From assembly GCA_963798865.1 (NCBI GenBank), contig CAWCVZ010000004.1, forward strand, positions 1,240,001-1,304,000: DNA of 64,000 bases, read 5' to 3'. The notes beneath the pieces are model-generated. The model made no database searches. It saw only the letters and a program-made list of their open reading frames with translations, and had not been told where the DNA came from. This stretch comes from RBG-16-34-14 sp963798865 (GTDB taxonomy: Bacteria; Bacteroidota; Ignavibacteria; Ignavibacteriales; Ignavibacteriaceae). A program made the position numbers and the translations under genes. Positions 24,674-34,842 of this stretch are shown here, piece after piece. Position 1 is the first letter of the stretch; every line of letters starts with the position of its first letter.

Positions 24674-27502
24674 CTAAGATGACTTTAATTCTTTCTTTAG
24701 AAATCTTCCAGTTACACTTTTTTTATTCTTAACAATCTCTTCCGGAGTTCCTTCAGCTATAATTTTTCCTCCTTTTTCCCCTCCTTCGGGTCCAAGGTCA
24801 ACTATCCAGTCTGCTGTTTTTATTACATCGAGGTTGTGTTCAACCACAACTACTGTGTTTCCTTTATCAACCAGCTTGTTAAGAACTTTAAGAAGAATGT
24901 TCACATCTTCAAAATGAAGCCCGGTTGTTGGTTCATCCAATATGTAAAGTGTTTTGCCTGTACTGACTTTACTTAATTCAGTTGCAAGCTTAACTCTTTG
25001 TGCTTCGCCGCCGGATAAAGTTGTTGCCTGCTGCCCGAGCTTTATGTAACCAAGACCAACATCATTAATAGCTTTTAACTTTCTTTTTATTCTTGGCAGT
25101 TCCTCAAAAAATTCAAGAGCTTCTTCTATCGTCATTCCAAGAACATTTGCAATTGATTTTGTTTTATAAAGAACTTCCAGTGTTTCCCTGTTGTATCGTT
25201 TTCCTCTGCAAACATCGCATTGAACATAAACATCAGGAAGAAAATTCATTTCAATTTTTTTCAACCCATCCCCGCCGCACTCTTCACATCTTCCACCCTC
25301 AACATTAAAACTGAACCTTCCGGTCGTATATCCGCGCATTTTTGATTCCGGAAGCTGAGAATAAAGATCCCTTATGAAAGTAAATAACCCGGTATAAGTT
25401 GCAGGATTTGAACGCGGAGTTCTGCCAATTGGCGCCTGGTCAATTTCAATTACTTTATCAATATTTTCAAGTCCTTCAATTGATTTATAGGAAAGCGGAA
25501 CCGTTTTGGATTTATAAATATCTCTCATCAGAATTTTGACAAGAGTTTCATTAAGCAATGTTGATTTACCAGAACCGCTCACTCCGGTTATTAATGTTAG
25601 AGTGCCCAGAGGAATTTTAAGAATAACATTTTTTAGGTTATACCCTGAAGCTCCTTTTAATGTTATGAATTTTCCATTCCCTTTTCTTCTCTCATCCGGC
25701 ACTTTTATTTCTTTTTTATTTTTAAGATAAGAAAGCGTAACGGATTCCATTCCATTCTTTGAATTAACAAGCTCATCAGTTAAACCAGCAATGCAAACTT
25801 CTCCTCCATGTTCGCCCGCTGCGGGACCAAGATCAATCATAAAATCGGAGCTTTCAATTGTCTCACGGTCATGCTCAACAACAATAACAGTATTTCCAAG
25901 ATCTCTTAAATTCTTAAGAGAGTTAATCAGTTTAATATTATCACTCTGATGAAGACCTATACTTGGTTCATCCAGCACATATAAAACGCCGGCAAGCTGA
26001 GAACCAATTTGTGTAGCAAGCCTTATTCTCTGGGATTCGCCTCCGGATAAAGTTCTGGCAGAGCGACCAAGTGTTAAGTAATCCAAACCAACATCAAGTA
26101 GAAACTGAAGCCTTGTTACGATTTCTTTTATAATTGGTTTTGCAATTGCAGCATCTCTGCCAGTGAGTTTTACATTATTAAAAAAATCTTTAGTTCTTTC
26201 TATTGAAAGTGCAGTAACCTCGCTGATATTTTTTTCCTGGAACTTTACAGAGAGTGATTCTTTCTTTAACCTTCCTCCTCCGCAGGTTGGACACGGAATT
26301 GTATTCATATAAGATTCCACCCATTCGCGGATATTATTAGAACTTGTACTGGCATAATAATTTTTTAAATAATTATTAAGCCCGGAAAATTTGTGCATAT
26401 AAATTACAGGCTTACTATTTCCGTAGGTATATGAAAAAGGAATCTTTTCTTTAGTTCCGTTTAAAAGAATTTCTTTCTGCTCCTCATTTAATTTTTTCAA
26501 AGGAGTGTCAAAATCAAAACCATATTTTTCAGCGACAATACCCAATTGATTAAAGAACCATATCGTTCTTGGTTTTCCAACCGGAGAAAGCCCTTCTTCA
26601 TTAATCGATTTATTCCAATCAGGAATCATCAGGTTAAGGTCAAGTTCCTTTTTTTCTCCAAGACCTTCACAATCTTTACAAGATCCAAATGGTGAATTAA
26701 ATGAAAAGGAATTTGGTGCAGGTTCATGATAACTTATTCCGCAATCAAGACAGGCAAGCTGCCTGCTGAAAATAAAATCTTTCTTCCCGTTATTAACAAT
26801 TACAATTCCGGTTCCATAATTCAGAGCTACTTCAATTGATTCAGTCAATCTGCTTCTGGATGATTCATTAGCAGTAATTTTATCAACAACAATTTCTATA
26901 TTATGAATTTTGTAACGATCAATACTATAACCTTTTGTAATTTCATGATATTCATTATCAACCCTTACCTTTAAAAATCCGTCAGACACAATCTCTTCAA
27001 AAAGTTCCCGGTAGTGTCCTTTCCTTCCGCGAACAACTGGACCAAGGATAGTTATTTTTTCTCCTTTAAGAGAGGAAATAATTGAATCAATTATTTGGGC
27101 AGAAGATTGTTTTGTTACTGGTTTTCCGCAGTTATAACAATGAGGGATTCCAACGCGGGCATAAAGAAGTCTAAGGAAATCATAAATTTCCGTAACAGTA
27201 CCAACTGTTGAACGAGGATTTCCGGAAGTTGATTTTTGTTCAATTGAAATTGCCGGGCTGAGTCCTTCAATTAAATCCACATCCGGTTTTTCAAGCATAT
27301 CTAAAAACTGTCGGGCATAGGCAGAAAGTGATTCTATATAACGTCTCTGTCCTTCTGCATAAATAGTATCGAATGCAAGAGAAGATTTTCCTGAACCTGA
27401 TAATCCTGTTATTACTGTAAAAGATTCACGGGGGATTTCAATATCAATATTCTTTAAATTATGTTCCCGTGCACCTCTGACAATTATAGTTTCTTTTTCC
27501 AA
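24674..27502 (-). CDS. uvrA: Excinuclease ABC subunit A
   Basis: UvrA finds bulky DNA lesions and loads UvrB in nucleotide excision repair. The 942 residues show both ABC ATPase modules: Walker A GLSGSGKSSLAF near residue 34 and GVSGSGKSTLL near 640. Signatures LSGGESQRIRLATQIGS and LSGGEAQRVKLATELSK and Walker B YVLDEPSIGLHQ and YILDEPTTGLHFED are also present. Two zinc modules are visible: CLDCGISY...CKDCEG, and CEECGGDG with CDVCRGKRY. Motif CPTCGGGRL is also present. Length and order are standard. It is flanked by genes on the opposite strand and appears to be transcribed alone. Confidence 0.97.
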   Translation of the reverse strand: MEKETIIVRGAREHNLKNIDIEIPRESFTVITGLSGSGKSSLAFDTIYAEGQRRYIESLSAYARQFLDMLEKPDVDLIEGLSPAISIEQKSTSGNPRSTVGTVTEIYDFLRLLYARVGIPHCYNCGKPVTKQSSAQIIDSIISSLKGEKITILGPVVRGRKGHYRELFEEIVSDGFLKVRVDNEYHEITKGYSIDRYKIHNIEIVVDKITANESSRSRLTESIEVALNYGTGIVIVNNGKKDFIFSRQLACLDCGISYHEPAPNSFSFNSPFGSCKDCEGLGEKKELDLNLMIPDWNKSINEEGLSPVGKPRTIWFFNQLGIVAEKYGFDFDTPLKKLNEEQKEILLNGTKEKIPFSYTYGNSKPVIYMHKFSGLNNYLKNYYASTSSNNIREWVESYMNTIPCPTCGGGRLKKESLSVKFQEKNISEVTALSIERTKDFFNNVKLTGRDAAIAKPIIKEIVTRLQFLLDVGLDYLTLGRSARTLSGGESQRIRLATQIGSQLAGVLYVLDEPSIGLHQSDNIKLINSLKNLRDLGNTVIVVEHDRETIESSDFMIDLGPAAGEHGGEVCIAGLTDELVNSKNGMESVTLSYLKNKKEIKVPDERRKGNGKFITLKGASGYNLKNVILKIPLGTLTLITGVSGSGKSTLLNETLVKILMRDIYKSKTVPLSYKSIEGLENIDKVIEIDQAPIGRTPRSNPATYTGLFTFIRDLYSQLPESKMRGYTTGRFSFNVEGGRCEECGGDGLKKIEMNFLPDVYVQCDVCRGKRYNRETLEVLYKTKSIANVLGMTIEEALEFFEELPRIKRKLKAINDVGLGYIKLGQQATTLSGGEAQRVKLATELSKVSTGKTLYILDEPTTGLHFEDVNILLKVLNKLVDKGNTVVVVEHNLDVIKTADWIVDLGPEGGEKGGKIIAEGTPEEIVKNKKSVTGRFLKKELKSS

Positions 27503-27592
27503 CTTTTACCAAGCGATTAAATTTAAAACCGTATTTTAGCTATAGACGTTTTGATAATCAATTTAAATTGATATGCACTATACTACTTTATT

Positions 27593-28210
27593 ATGAAAGA
27601 TTTGACTGAAATAAATGTAATTGAAGATAGTTATAAATCTGAATTAAAAGAAAGAAATTCAAGGTTTATTAGCTTAGCAATTCCAGTTGAAAAGCAGGAA
27701 GAGGCATTTTCAAATCTTGAAAGAATAAAAAAAGAATTTTATGATGCATCGCATCATTGTTATGCTTTTAAGTTTCAGGATAATTACAAATACTCAGATG
27801 CAGGTGAACCATCCGGAACAGCGGGAATCAGAATTCTGAATGCCATTGAACATTTTAATCTTGTGAATATTCTTGTTGTTATTGTAAGATATTTTGGAGG
27901 TTCAAAACTCGGTGTTGGTGGATTAGGAAAGACTTATTATAACTCGGCTTTGAAGGTTCTCGAGAAAGCAGAGATAAAAAAGAAATATCTTTACCAAAAA
28001 ATTTTAATAAAGCTTGATATCCATTTTGCTCAAAAAGTTTATCATATTTTTAATGAACCTGATAAAAAGATGTTAAAAGCTGAATTCCCCGGAAAAGCAG
28101 AATTTGAATGTGCAATAAGACCCGAAAATCTGTCTCAAATTCAAAAAATGTTTCAAGATTTAACAAATGGAAACGTTGAAATTTCATTAGACAAAAAAAT
28201 TTACCTTTAA
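27593..28210 (+). CDS. YigZ/IMPACT (UPF0029) family protein
   Basis: This 205-residue protein has the IMPACT N-terminal domain signature: NSRFISLAIPV, ASHHCYAFKF, YSDAGEPSGTAG, and VRYFGGSKLGVGGLGKTYY. The C-terminal 70 residues form the smaller ferredoxin-like DUF1949 domain seen in bacterial YigZ. The eukaryotic relative IMPACT regulates Gcn2, and the bacterial role is unclear, with links to translation. No signal peptide or membrane segment is present. It sits between uvrA (opposite strand) and the MarR gene, 80 bases from the latter's start. Confidence 0.88.
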   Translation: MKDLTEINVIEDSYKSELKERNSRFISLAIPVEKQEEAFSNLERIKKEFYDASHHCYAFKFQDNYKYSDAGEPSGTAGIRILNAIEHFNLVNILVVIVRYFGGSKLGVGGLGKTYYNSALKVLEKAEIKKKYLYQKILIKLDIHFAQKVYHIFNEPDKKMLKAEFPGKAEFECAIRPENLSQIQKMFQDLTNGNVEISLDKKIYL

Positions 28211-28290
28211 TAAAAAATTTATCTTGACTTATGCTTAAATATTAGCGATTTTTGCCCTTAGCAACTAATACAGTGGGAGAAATAATTAAA

Positions 28291-28740
28291 ATGAAAACAG
28301 CACCTCTTGAAGCAACCCAATTAGCGGATCTTACATTTAAATTACTTGCTAATTGCCAGGAAAAAGAAGCCCGGCTCGCAGATCAATATGGACTCACCCA
28401 GGCAGAATTCAGATGTTTGAGATTATTTGGATCCAAGGAAAGTTCCAATAATAAAGCAATTGCCGAAAGAATGAATTTAAGCCCCAGCCGGTTAACCAGG
28501 ATAATTGATGGACTGGTAAAAAAAGAATATATGACAAGAGAAATTGATTCCGATGATAGAAGAAATATGAGAGTTACACTTTCAAAACAAGGCAATGAAA
28601 TTGTGGTAAAGTTGAATAACGCTTATATCGGAATTCACAAAGAAATTCTTGATGAGATAGAAGAAACTCAGCATACACCGCTTATTACTGCAATGACACA
28701 TCTTCTTTCTGCATTAGAAAAATGGATAGCTAAATCCTGA
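28291..28740 (+). CDS. MarR-family transcriptional regulator
   Basis: The 149 residues from ATG 28291 form a MarR winged helix-turn-helix protein. ADQYGLTQAEFRCLRLF leads into the recognition unit NNKAIAERMNLSPSRLTRIIDGLVKKEYMTR. The wing motif DSDDRRNMRVTLSKQG is diagnostic. The upstream TTG at 28252 gives 13 extra residues of poor quality. I prefer the ATG, which has gggaga about 11 bases upstream. The target and inducer are unknown, since no efflux or enzyme gene is adjacent on the same strand. Confidence 0.85.
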   Translation: MKTAPLEATQLADLTFKLLANCQEKEARLADQYGLTQAEFRCLRLFGSKESSNNKAIAERMNLSPSRLTRIIDGLVKKEYMTREIDSDDRRNMRVTLSKQGNEIVVKLNNAYIGIHKEILDEIEETQHTPLITAMTHLLSALEKWIAKS

Positions 28741-28751
28741 TGAAAATTTAT

Positions 28752-28778
28752 GTGCAGGAGTTATTAAAATCCCTGCAC
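28752..28778. terminator. Hairpin between convergent genes, possible two-way terminator
   Basis: gtgcagg (28752-28758) pairs perfectly with cctgcac (28772-28778) across a 13-base AT-rich loop. It lies between the MarR stop and the end of the convergent 137-residue gene. AT-rich tracts flank both sides, but neither gives a clean run of T, so termination is plausible rather than certain. Confidence 0.5.
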
Positions 28779-28794
28779 CAATTTTAAAATTAAT

Positions 28795-29208
28795 TTAGTT
28801 CCGTTTTTTCAGGTTTAAATACATTTTTGTCCATTCAAGATCTTCAAGAAGTTCGTTGAGGTTACTAATACTTTGGTGGGATAGCTCAAGATATATTTTG
28901 TTAAAGTGATTTTTAATTTCTTCTGAAGAAAAACTCACCAGTTCCCTTACCTGTTCAACAGATTTTATAAGATTATCTGAGTAATCCTTTTTTATTTTTT
29001 CAAGACTATTGATTTCAGGGTTACTGATTCCTTTTTTTAAAACTCTCTGTAAGCCCAAGACATATTTCGCGTTGAAAGAAAGACTTTCGAACAATTTTTC
29101 TTTTTTATTCTCTTTACTTATTTCGATAAGAATTTTCAGATCATCTTTTCTTTTTAACTTATGATTTGAGAAATTATCTATCTCCCCGATTAATTTATCT
29201 GAATCCAT
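28795..29208 (-). CDS. Helical protein of unknown function
   Basis: I do not recognise this 137-residue protein. It is rich in Lys, Glu, Leu and Ser and reads as almost entirely alpha-helical, with heptad-like hydrophobic spacing in SLEKIKKDYSDNLIKSVEQVRELV and ISNLNELLEDLEWTKMYLNLKK. It has no signal peptide, no cysteine and no catalytic motif, so a cytoplasmic scaffold or adaptor is possible. It starts four bases after the O-methyltransferase stop, implying translational coupling with that gene. Confidence 0.6.
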   Translation of the reverse strand: MDSDKLIGEIDNFSNHKLKRKDDLKILIEISKENKKEKLFESLSFNAKYVLGLQRVLKKGISNPEINSLEKIKKDYSDNLIKSVEQVRELVSFSSEEIKNHFNKIYLELSHQSISNLNELLEDLEWTKMYLNLKKRN

Positions 29209-29212
29209 GAGG

Positions 29213-29854
29213 TTATTTTTTTATTCCTAAACCAATTCCATCTCCAATCGGAAGAATTGTAGAAACAAGATTAGACTGGTTCATAAAGACTTTATTAAAA
29301 TCTCTTATATACCTTGTTGATATTTTATACTCTTTCGGTGTTTTTTGAGTCGCTGCAAATCCGTGCCAAAGCAGGTTATCAATAAATATTACACCGCCCC
29401 GTTTTAAAAGTATCATTGAGTAATCAAATAATCTTTTATAATCTTCTTTATCAGCATCAAGGAAAATCAAATCATATTTTTTTTGAAGCTGCGGCATAAT
29501 AGTAAGAGCATTCCCAATTTTAAGATCAATCTTATCGCTTAATTTTGATTTCTCAATATTTTCCTTCGCAATTGAAGCATTATCCTCACTCATCTCAATG
29601 GTATGAATAACTGATTTCTTTTTAAGAATCTTTGCAATTCTGATGGTAGAATAAGCTATGGCTGTTCCTAATTCCAAAACCCGTTTAGGATTCAACATTA
29701 GAACTATCTGTTCAAGAAATGCGGCAGACTGCCATGCGAGGATAGGAACATTATTCTCTTTTGCATATTGTTCCATTTCAAGTATTAAAGGATCATCATC
29801 CTTTTTAAATTGTTTTAAATATTTAACTTGGGTTGGATAAAGAATACCAGACAT
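29213..29854 (-). CDS. SAM-dependent O-methyltransferase (class I, YrrM-like)
   Basis: This 213-residue protein matches the O-methyltransferase family 3 (catechol-type) fold. RVLELGTAIAYSTIRIAK is the SAM-binding motif I, VIHTIEMSEDNASIAKENI motif II, and YDLIFLDADKEDY the metal-binding acidic motif. GGVIFIDNLLWHG is the following strand with its metal-binding Asp-Asn. Bacterial relatives methylate small catechol-like molecules or, in TrmR, a tRNA wobble uridine. The specificity here is open. It lies between the S8 protease and the helical protein in a compact minus-strand group. Confidence 0.85.
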   Translation of the reverse strand: MSGILYPTQVKYLKQFKKDDDPLILEMEQYAKENNVPILAWQSAAFLEQIVLMLNPKRVLELGTAIAYSTIRIAKILKKKSVIHTIEMSEDNASIAKENIEKSKLSDKIDLKIGNALTIMPQLQKKYDLIFLDADKEDYKRLFDYSMILLKRGGVIFIDNLLWHGFAATQKTPKEYKISTRYIRDFNKVFMNQSNLVSTILPIGDGIGLGIKK

Positions 29855-29871
29855 AAAAGTAAATTTTAAAT

Positions 29872-31860
29872 TTATTTTAGAAGAACCATCTTTTTAGAAA
29901 AAAATCTGTCATTTGATTTTAAAATATAAAAATAAATCCCGCTTGAAATACTATTGTTGTAATCGTCAGTCCCGTTCCAATAAAAAACATTTTTCCCAAC
30001 ATTTGATATGCCGTTAAAAAGTTCTTTAACTTTTTGCCCAAGAATATTATAAATAATTAATTCAACAGATTTATTTTCGGGAGTACTAAATTCAATCTTT
30101 GTTTGATTGTTAAACGGGTTAGGATAATTCTGATTTAAAACAAAATCAAAGGGAATATTTTCTGCAACACCTGTATCTAAAGCAATCTGCCCATAATTTG
30201 AGCTAACAGGCTCACGATAGTTTATACCAGAGCTATCGTTGTAAGTAAAATAAAAAACAAGCTCCTGGTTATTTCCTAAATCACTAAATATATAATTATA
30301 TCTTAAGCTGCCGTCAAAGGTCATACTTACCTGTTGAAAAGTTCCACCATTAATAGAATAATTAAGTTTAACAGTTGATGGACTAATAGCTATATCATTA
30401 ATAAAAAACTTATGCATTTTATAGGAATTATTCATGAACTGGAGATTCGGATAATTTATTGCATCCCTTGCAGAAGCTAAACCATAACCTCTTGAGTTAT
30501 CAGGAGTATTATAATTATCAGATGTTCTCAGCAAGATTTCCCGAACCTGAACATTTGTTAAATGAGGATGAGCAGATAAAAGTAATCCTGCAATCCCTAA
30601 TGCAAGCGGTGCAGCAGCAGAAGTTCCTCCGAAATTTGCAGTGTAATTAGTAAACCCGGAAGCGCTTGCCGCAAAAACACCAACTCCCTGTGTAAGTATA
30701 TCAGGTTTTATTCTTCCATCAGAAGTAGGACCGTGAGAACTGAAACTTGCTACATTATTTGAATTGGTTACAGCACCGACAGCAATTGTATTAAATCCAT
30801 CTGCAGGGGCCGTAATGTAAAACCAGGAACTGGTTCCTTCATTTCCGGCAGCAGTAATTGTAACAATTCCTCTGTTGAAAGCGAGCTCACACGCCTGGGT
30901 TACAATTGTTGTGTGTCCATTCATATCAGCATATGTGTATGATGTCTGACCAGGATCAAAATCACTATAACCCAGAGAACTGCTTGTAACATCTACTCCC
31001 AGGTTTTCCATCCAGATTAATGCGGCTGCGTAATTGTCTTCTTCCACATGAGTTTCAGTAGGGATATATTCAGTCTTTGCAAGGATAAATGAAGAACTAA
31101 AAGAAGCCCCGATAAGAGTTCCATCTTTAAATCCGGCAACTTCAGACATAACGCTTGTTCCATGGTTATGCTGGCTTGGATCATCTCCGGGCTGATTTGC
31201 AGTTATACTGTCATTAAAAACAAAATCATGCTCTGCAATAACATTTGTATTAACCAACGCTTCATGATTACTCCAATCAAAACCGGTATCAAGCAAACCA
31301 AGAATTATTCCCTGCCCTGTTATTCCTTTTGAATGAACGATTGGAATGTCACAAAGCTCCAGCTGGTCAAATGACTGCCCATAATTTAAATTGAATTTCA
31401 AGGAAGATTCTTTTCTTAAATTATTTTCAGGCAATTTATTATTAAAATTATCTGGCGGTATTTCATTCTTATTTATAAAAACTTTAACTGGTTCAATCTT
31501 TTTAATAAAAGATAAAGTTTTTAATCCGGCTACTTGTTCGCTTTCCAGGTATGCAGAAACAGCATTAAACCAGGTTAATTTGTGAACAATATTTATTCCT
31601 CTTGATTCCAGATCTGAGATATAATCTTCTCTTATCGGTAAGTCTTCATAAGTAATAAAATCATTGCCCATAGTTTTTTTTCTTCTTTCAATAGCATGCT
31701 CTGTAAGATTATTCAATGCCTGCTTATAAATTGAAGAAGATTTATTTAATGTAATTCCCGGTTCTACCCCTTTATCTTTGAAATAAATTAAATATTTTTC
31801 CTGACCAAACGTTAATGACGTAATAATGATTACGAAAAAAGTAAATAAAAAGCTTTTCAT
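29872..31860 (-). CDS. Secreted subtilisin-like S8 protease with T9SS sorting domain
   Basis: The 662 residues start with a signal peptide (MKSFLFTFFVIIITSLTFGQ) and an inhibitor-like propeptide that includes a YLIYFKDKG strand. The S8 catalytic triad is intact: Asp in GLLDTGFDWSNHEA, His in HNHGTSVMSEVAG, and Ser in GTSAAAPLALG, with the oxyanion Asn in TITAAGNEG. The C-terminal roughly 90 residues form a type A T9SS sorting domain (LNQNYPNPFNNQTKIEFSTP, then NILGQKVKELF, SGIYFYILKSNDRFFSKKMVLLK). It is predicted to leave the cell through the type IX system and serve in extracellular protein breakdown or processing. Confidence 0.92.
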   Translation of the reverse strand: MKSFLFTFFVIIITSLTFGQEKYLIYFKDKGVEPGITLNKSSSIYKQALNNLTEHAIERRKKTMGNDFITYEDLPIREDYISDLESRGINIVHKLTWFNAVSAYLESEQVAGLKTLSFIKKIEPVKVFINKNEIPPDNFNNKLPENNLRKESSLKFNLNYGQSFDQLELCDIPIVHSKGITGQGIILGLLDTGFDWSNHEALVNTNVIAEHDFVFNDSITANQPGDDPSQHNHGTSVMSEVAGFKDGTLIGASFSSSFILAKTEYIPTETHVEEDNYAAALIWMENLGVDVTSSSLGYSDFDPGQTSYTYADMNGHTTIVTQACELAFNRGIVTITAAGNEGTSSWFYITAPADGFNTIAVGAVTNSNNVASFSSHGPTSDGRIKPDILTQGVGVFAASASGFTNYTANFGGTSAAAPLALGIAGLLLSAHPHLTNVQVREILLRTSDNYNTPDNSRGYGLASARDAINYPNLQFMNNSYKMHKFFINDIAISPSTVKLNYSINGGTFQQVSMTFDGSLRYNYIFSDLGNNQELVFYFTYNDSSGINYREPVSSNYGQIALDTGVAENIPFDFVLNQNYPNPFNNQTKIEFSTPENKSVELIIYNILGQKVKELFNGISNVGKNVFYWNGTDDYNNSISSGIYFYILKSNDRFFSKKMVLLK

Positions 31861-31973
31861 AAAAGTTCAAACAATTTGTTTATATATAACTTGGTTTTAA
31901 TATAATTCAAATTAATAAAAAAAGTAGCATTATATTTTTTGCATTTTTAACAGTGCCGCTTCTATATCTTAAT

Positions 31974-33766
31974 TTAATCTTCAATCTGCAGTACAGCCAA
32001 AAAAGCTTCCTGGGGTATTTCAACATTGCCAACCTGTTTCATACGTTTCTTTCCTTCTTTCTGTTTTTCTAGAAGCTTCCTTTTTCTTGTTATATCTCCT
32101 CCGTAACATTTTGCAAGAACATTTTTTCTTAAGGCTTTAACAACAGATTTTGAAATAACTTTTGTTCCTATCGCTGCCTGAATAGAAATTTCAAACATCT
32201 GCCTCGGAATAAGGTCTTTAAGTTTTGAACAGACTTTTCTTCCCCAATCATAAGATTTATCTTTATGTACAATCATCGAAAGAGCATCAACCGGCTCACC
32301 ATTTAGTAAAATATCGAGTTTTACAAGTTCGGATTGCCTGTAACCGACATAGTCATAATCCAGAGATGCATAACCGCGCGTCATTGATTTCAGCTTATCA
32401 TAAAAATCAAAAATTATTTCTGAAAGAGGAAAATCGAATTGAACATCTGCTCTTGTGGGATCGAGGTATGTAGTGTTTTTATATTCTCCTCTTTTATCCA
32501 TTGAGAGCTTCATAATATTTCCAACATATTCACTCGGAGTAACAATCTGGGCTTTAACATAAGGCTCTTCAATATAATCAATCTCTCCAACCGGCGGCAT
32601 CAAAGCAGGATTATCCACAACAATTTTTTCACCATTAGTCTTATAAACATAATACTCAACGTTGGGAAGAGTTGTAATAATTGACTGGTTATATTCTCTG
32701 AATAATCTTTCCTGCACAATTTCCATATGAAGTAATCCGAGGAAGCCGCACCTGAAACCAAATCCTAAAGCAGCAGAAGTTTCCGGCTGATAAATCAAAG
32801 CAGAATCATTTAGCTTGAATTTTTCCAATGCATCACGCAAGTCCTCAAATTCTTCAGAGTTAGTTGGATAAAGCCCGCTGTAAACCATAGGTTTTACAAC
32901 TTTGTAACCGGGTAAGGGTTCTTTTACTCCACCTTTAACATGAGTAACTGTGTCGCCAACTTTTATATCATGAACATCTTTAATTCCGGCAATCAAATAC
33001 CCAACGTTACCGGCAGAGAGTTCGTCGGTTTTTATTTTTTTTAAGCCAAGAATTCCAATTTCTTCAGCTTCCCATTCCTTATCCGTAACAAATGATTTTA
33101 TTTTATCATTTGTTTTCAAAGTTCCATTTATCACTCTTATATAAGCAATAGCACCGCGGTAAGAATCAAAAACGGAATCAAAAATTAATGCCTGAAGCGG
33201 TGCATCCGGATTACCTTTAGGCGGAGGGATTTTTTCAACAATTTTTTCAAGCACTTCATCAATTCCGATTTTAGATTTTGCACTTGCAAGTAAAATATCT
33301 TCCTGTTCACAGCCAATTAAATCAATAATCTGATTTTTTACTTTATCTACTTCAGCGCTTGGGAGATCAATCTTATTCACACAGGAATTATTTCCAGACC
33401 AGAATCTAAAGCGAGATAGAGATTACTTATTGTCTGAGCTTCAACTCCCTGTGCTGCATCAACAATAAGTAAAGCTCCTTCGCAAGCGGCGAGAGAACGT
33501 GAAACTTCATAAGTAAAATCAACGTGACCGGGAGTATCTATTAAGTTTAAGATATAATCCTTTTGATCAGAGGCTTTATATCTCATCTGAATAGCATGAG
33601 ATTTGATTGTAATCCCTCTTTCCCTTTCGAGTTCAAGATCATCGAGAATCTGATCTTTAGCCTCCCTTTGTGTAATTGTTCCTGTTCTTTCAAGAAGGCA
33701 ATCAGCCAAAGTAGATTTGCCATGATCTATATGTGCAATTATGCAGAAGTTACGAAGGTTGAGCAT
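31974..33766 (-). CDS. lepA: Elongation factor 4, one frameshift
   Basis: EF4 is a ribosomal GTPase resembling EF-G. The N-terminal piece (from ATG 33766) has the G motifs AHIDHGKST (P-loop), RGITIKSH (switch I) and DTPGH, and ends ALDSGLEIIPV. The rest continues with NKIDLPSAE (the NKID G4 motif) to the LepA-specific C-terminal domain (GGDITRKRKLLEKQKEGKKRMKQVG). About 597 residues in total fit LepA exactly. The frame breaks at 33377-33383: gtg-tgaataag where gtg-atn-aat-aag is expected, so one base is missing inside a highly conserved motif. Sequencing error is the likeliest reason. Confidence 0.93.
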
Positions 33767-33900
33767 TTTTCCTTAATAAATTGAAGTGTAAATATAGCTA
33801 TGAAGAGATTCTGATTAAAGGAAGATTAATAATGTCCTTTTCTTAAGAAGATTAATATGAACAAAATTTAGTAAGTGCTTCTCTATTAGTTTTTGTAATT

Positions 33901-34842
33901 CTAAATTTTCTGTTCTGCCATAGAAAAAACCACACCTTCTCTCAAAGCATATTCTGAAATTAACATCTCCTGTATTTTGTATAATTCAAATATCCTCTCC
34001 AGGATTATAAGCCCGGCAGGAATTATATCCGCTCTTTTATATTCCATTCCGTCAATATTAATTCTCTGTTCGGGAGTTTTCTTTTCAAGGATTTCAAATA
34101 TTAATTTTTCAAGTTCTTCTTTGGTAAAAATAAATTCATTCAAAGATTTACTTTTCTTACCGTTTCTTCTAAAATTTATCATCCCGGCAACTGCAAGAAT
34201 AGTTCCCGAAGCCCCGATAGCAAAATCATATTGTTCACTAAAGTCAATTTTATGATTTGATTTTATTTGTTCATCTATATATTTCCCGCAATTTTTTATT
34301 CGTTCATCATTCAAAATAAAATCCGGGAAAAATTTTTTACTTAACCTAACAGCGCCAATTTTTACACTTTCACCATAAATAATTTCATCATTATAACCCA
34401 GGATAAATTCTGTACTTCCACCGCCAATATCAAAGCAAAGAAGTTTTTTATTTTTTAATTGCAGCGCTTTTTTAACTCCCGAATAAATATATTCTGCTTC
34501 TTTTTGCCCATCTATAACTTCTATTTCAATACCGGTTTCATTAAAAACTCTATCTAAAAAATCCTTTTTATTTTCAGCTTCCCTGACTGCACTTGTTGCA
34601 ACAGCACGAATTTCAGCGTGATAAAAATCAGTCAGCGTTCGGAATTTTTTCAGAATAAAAATTCCTTTTTCTATTTCCTCATCACTTATATGGCTCAACT
34701 CATTTCCCTTTTGCGAACCAAGTCTAATAACTTCTTTTTCCCTATCAAGTAATGTTAAAGAACCATTATCCTCAATTTTAACTATAATTAAATGGAAAGA
34801 GTTGGTGCCGATATCCACCGCAGCAAAATTTCTATTTTGCAA
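33901..34842 (-). CDS. Ppx/GppA-family exopolyphosphatase or pppGpp phosphatase
   Basis: This 313-residue protein has the actin-like ATPase fold of Ppx/GppA. AAVDIGTNSFHLIIVKI is phosphate 1, ATSAVREAENK the connecting strand, LLCFDIGGGSTEFILGY phosphate 2, and AIGASGTILAVAGM follows. The length matches the short form lacking the HD-type C-terminal domain. Members hydrolyse polyphosphate chains or pppGpp, and the sequence does not settle which. Its start overlaps the end of the GT9 gene by 11 bases, so they share a message. Confidence 0.9.
   Translation of the reverse strand: MQNRNFAAVDIGTNSFHLIIVKIEDNGSLTLLDREKEVIRLGSQKGNELSHISDEEIEKGIFILKKFRTLTDFYHAEIRAVATSAVREAENKKDFLDRVFNETGIEIEVIDGQKEAEYIYSGVKKALQLKNKKLLCFDIGGGSTEFILGYNDEIIYGESVKIGAVRLSKKFFPDFILNDERIKNCGKYIDEQIKSNHKIDFSEQYDFAIGASGTILAVAGMINFRRNGKKSKSLNEFIFTKEELEKLIFEILEKKTPEQRINIDGMEYKRADIIPAGLIILERIFELYKIQEMLISEYALREGVVFSMAEQKI

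Noticed and set aside
28252..28290. TTG start extending the MarR gene by 13 codons
   Set aside because: The added residues are outside the family domain, and the ATG at 28291 has a purine-rich site upstream.
33377..33383. Programmed frameshift in lepA
   Set aside because: No slippery heptamer or downstream stem is seen, and the break lies in the conserved NKID motif where no relative uses recoding.
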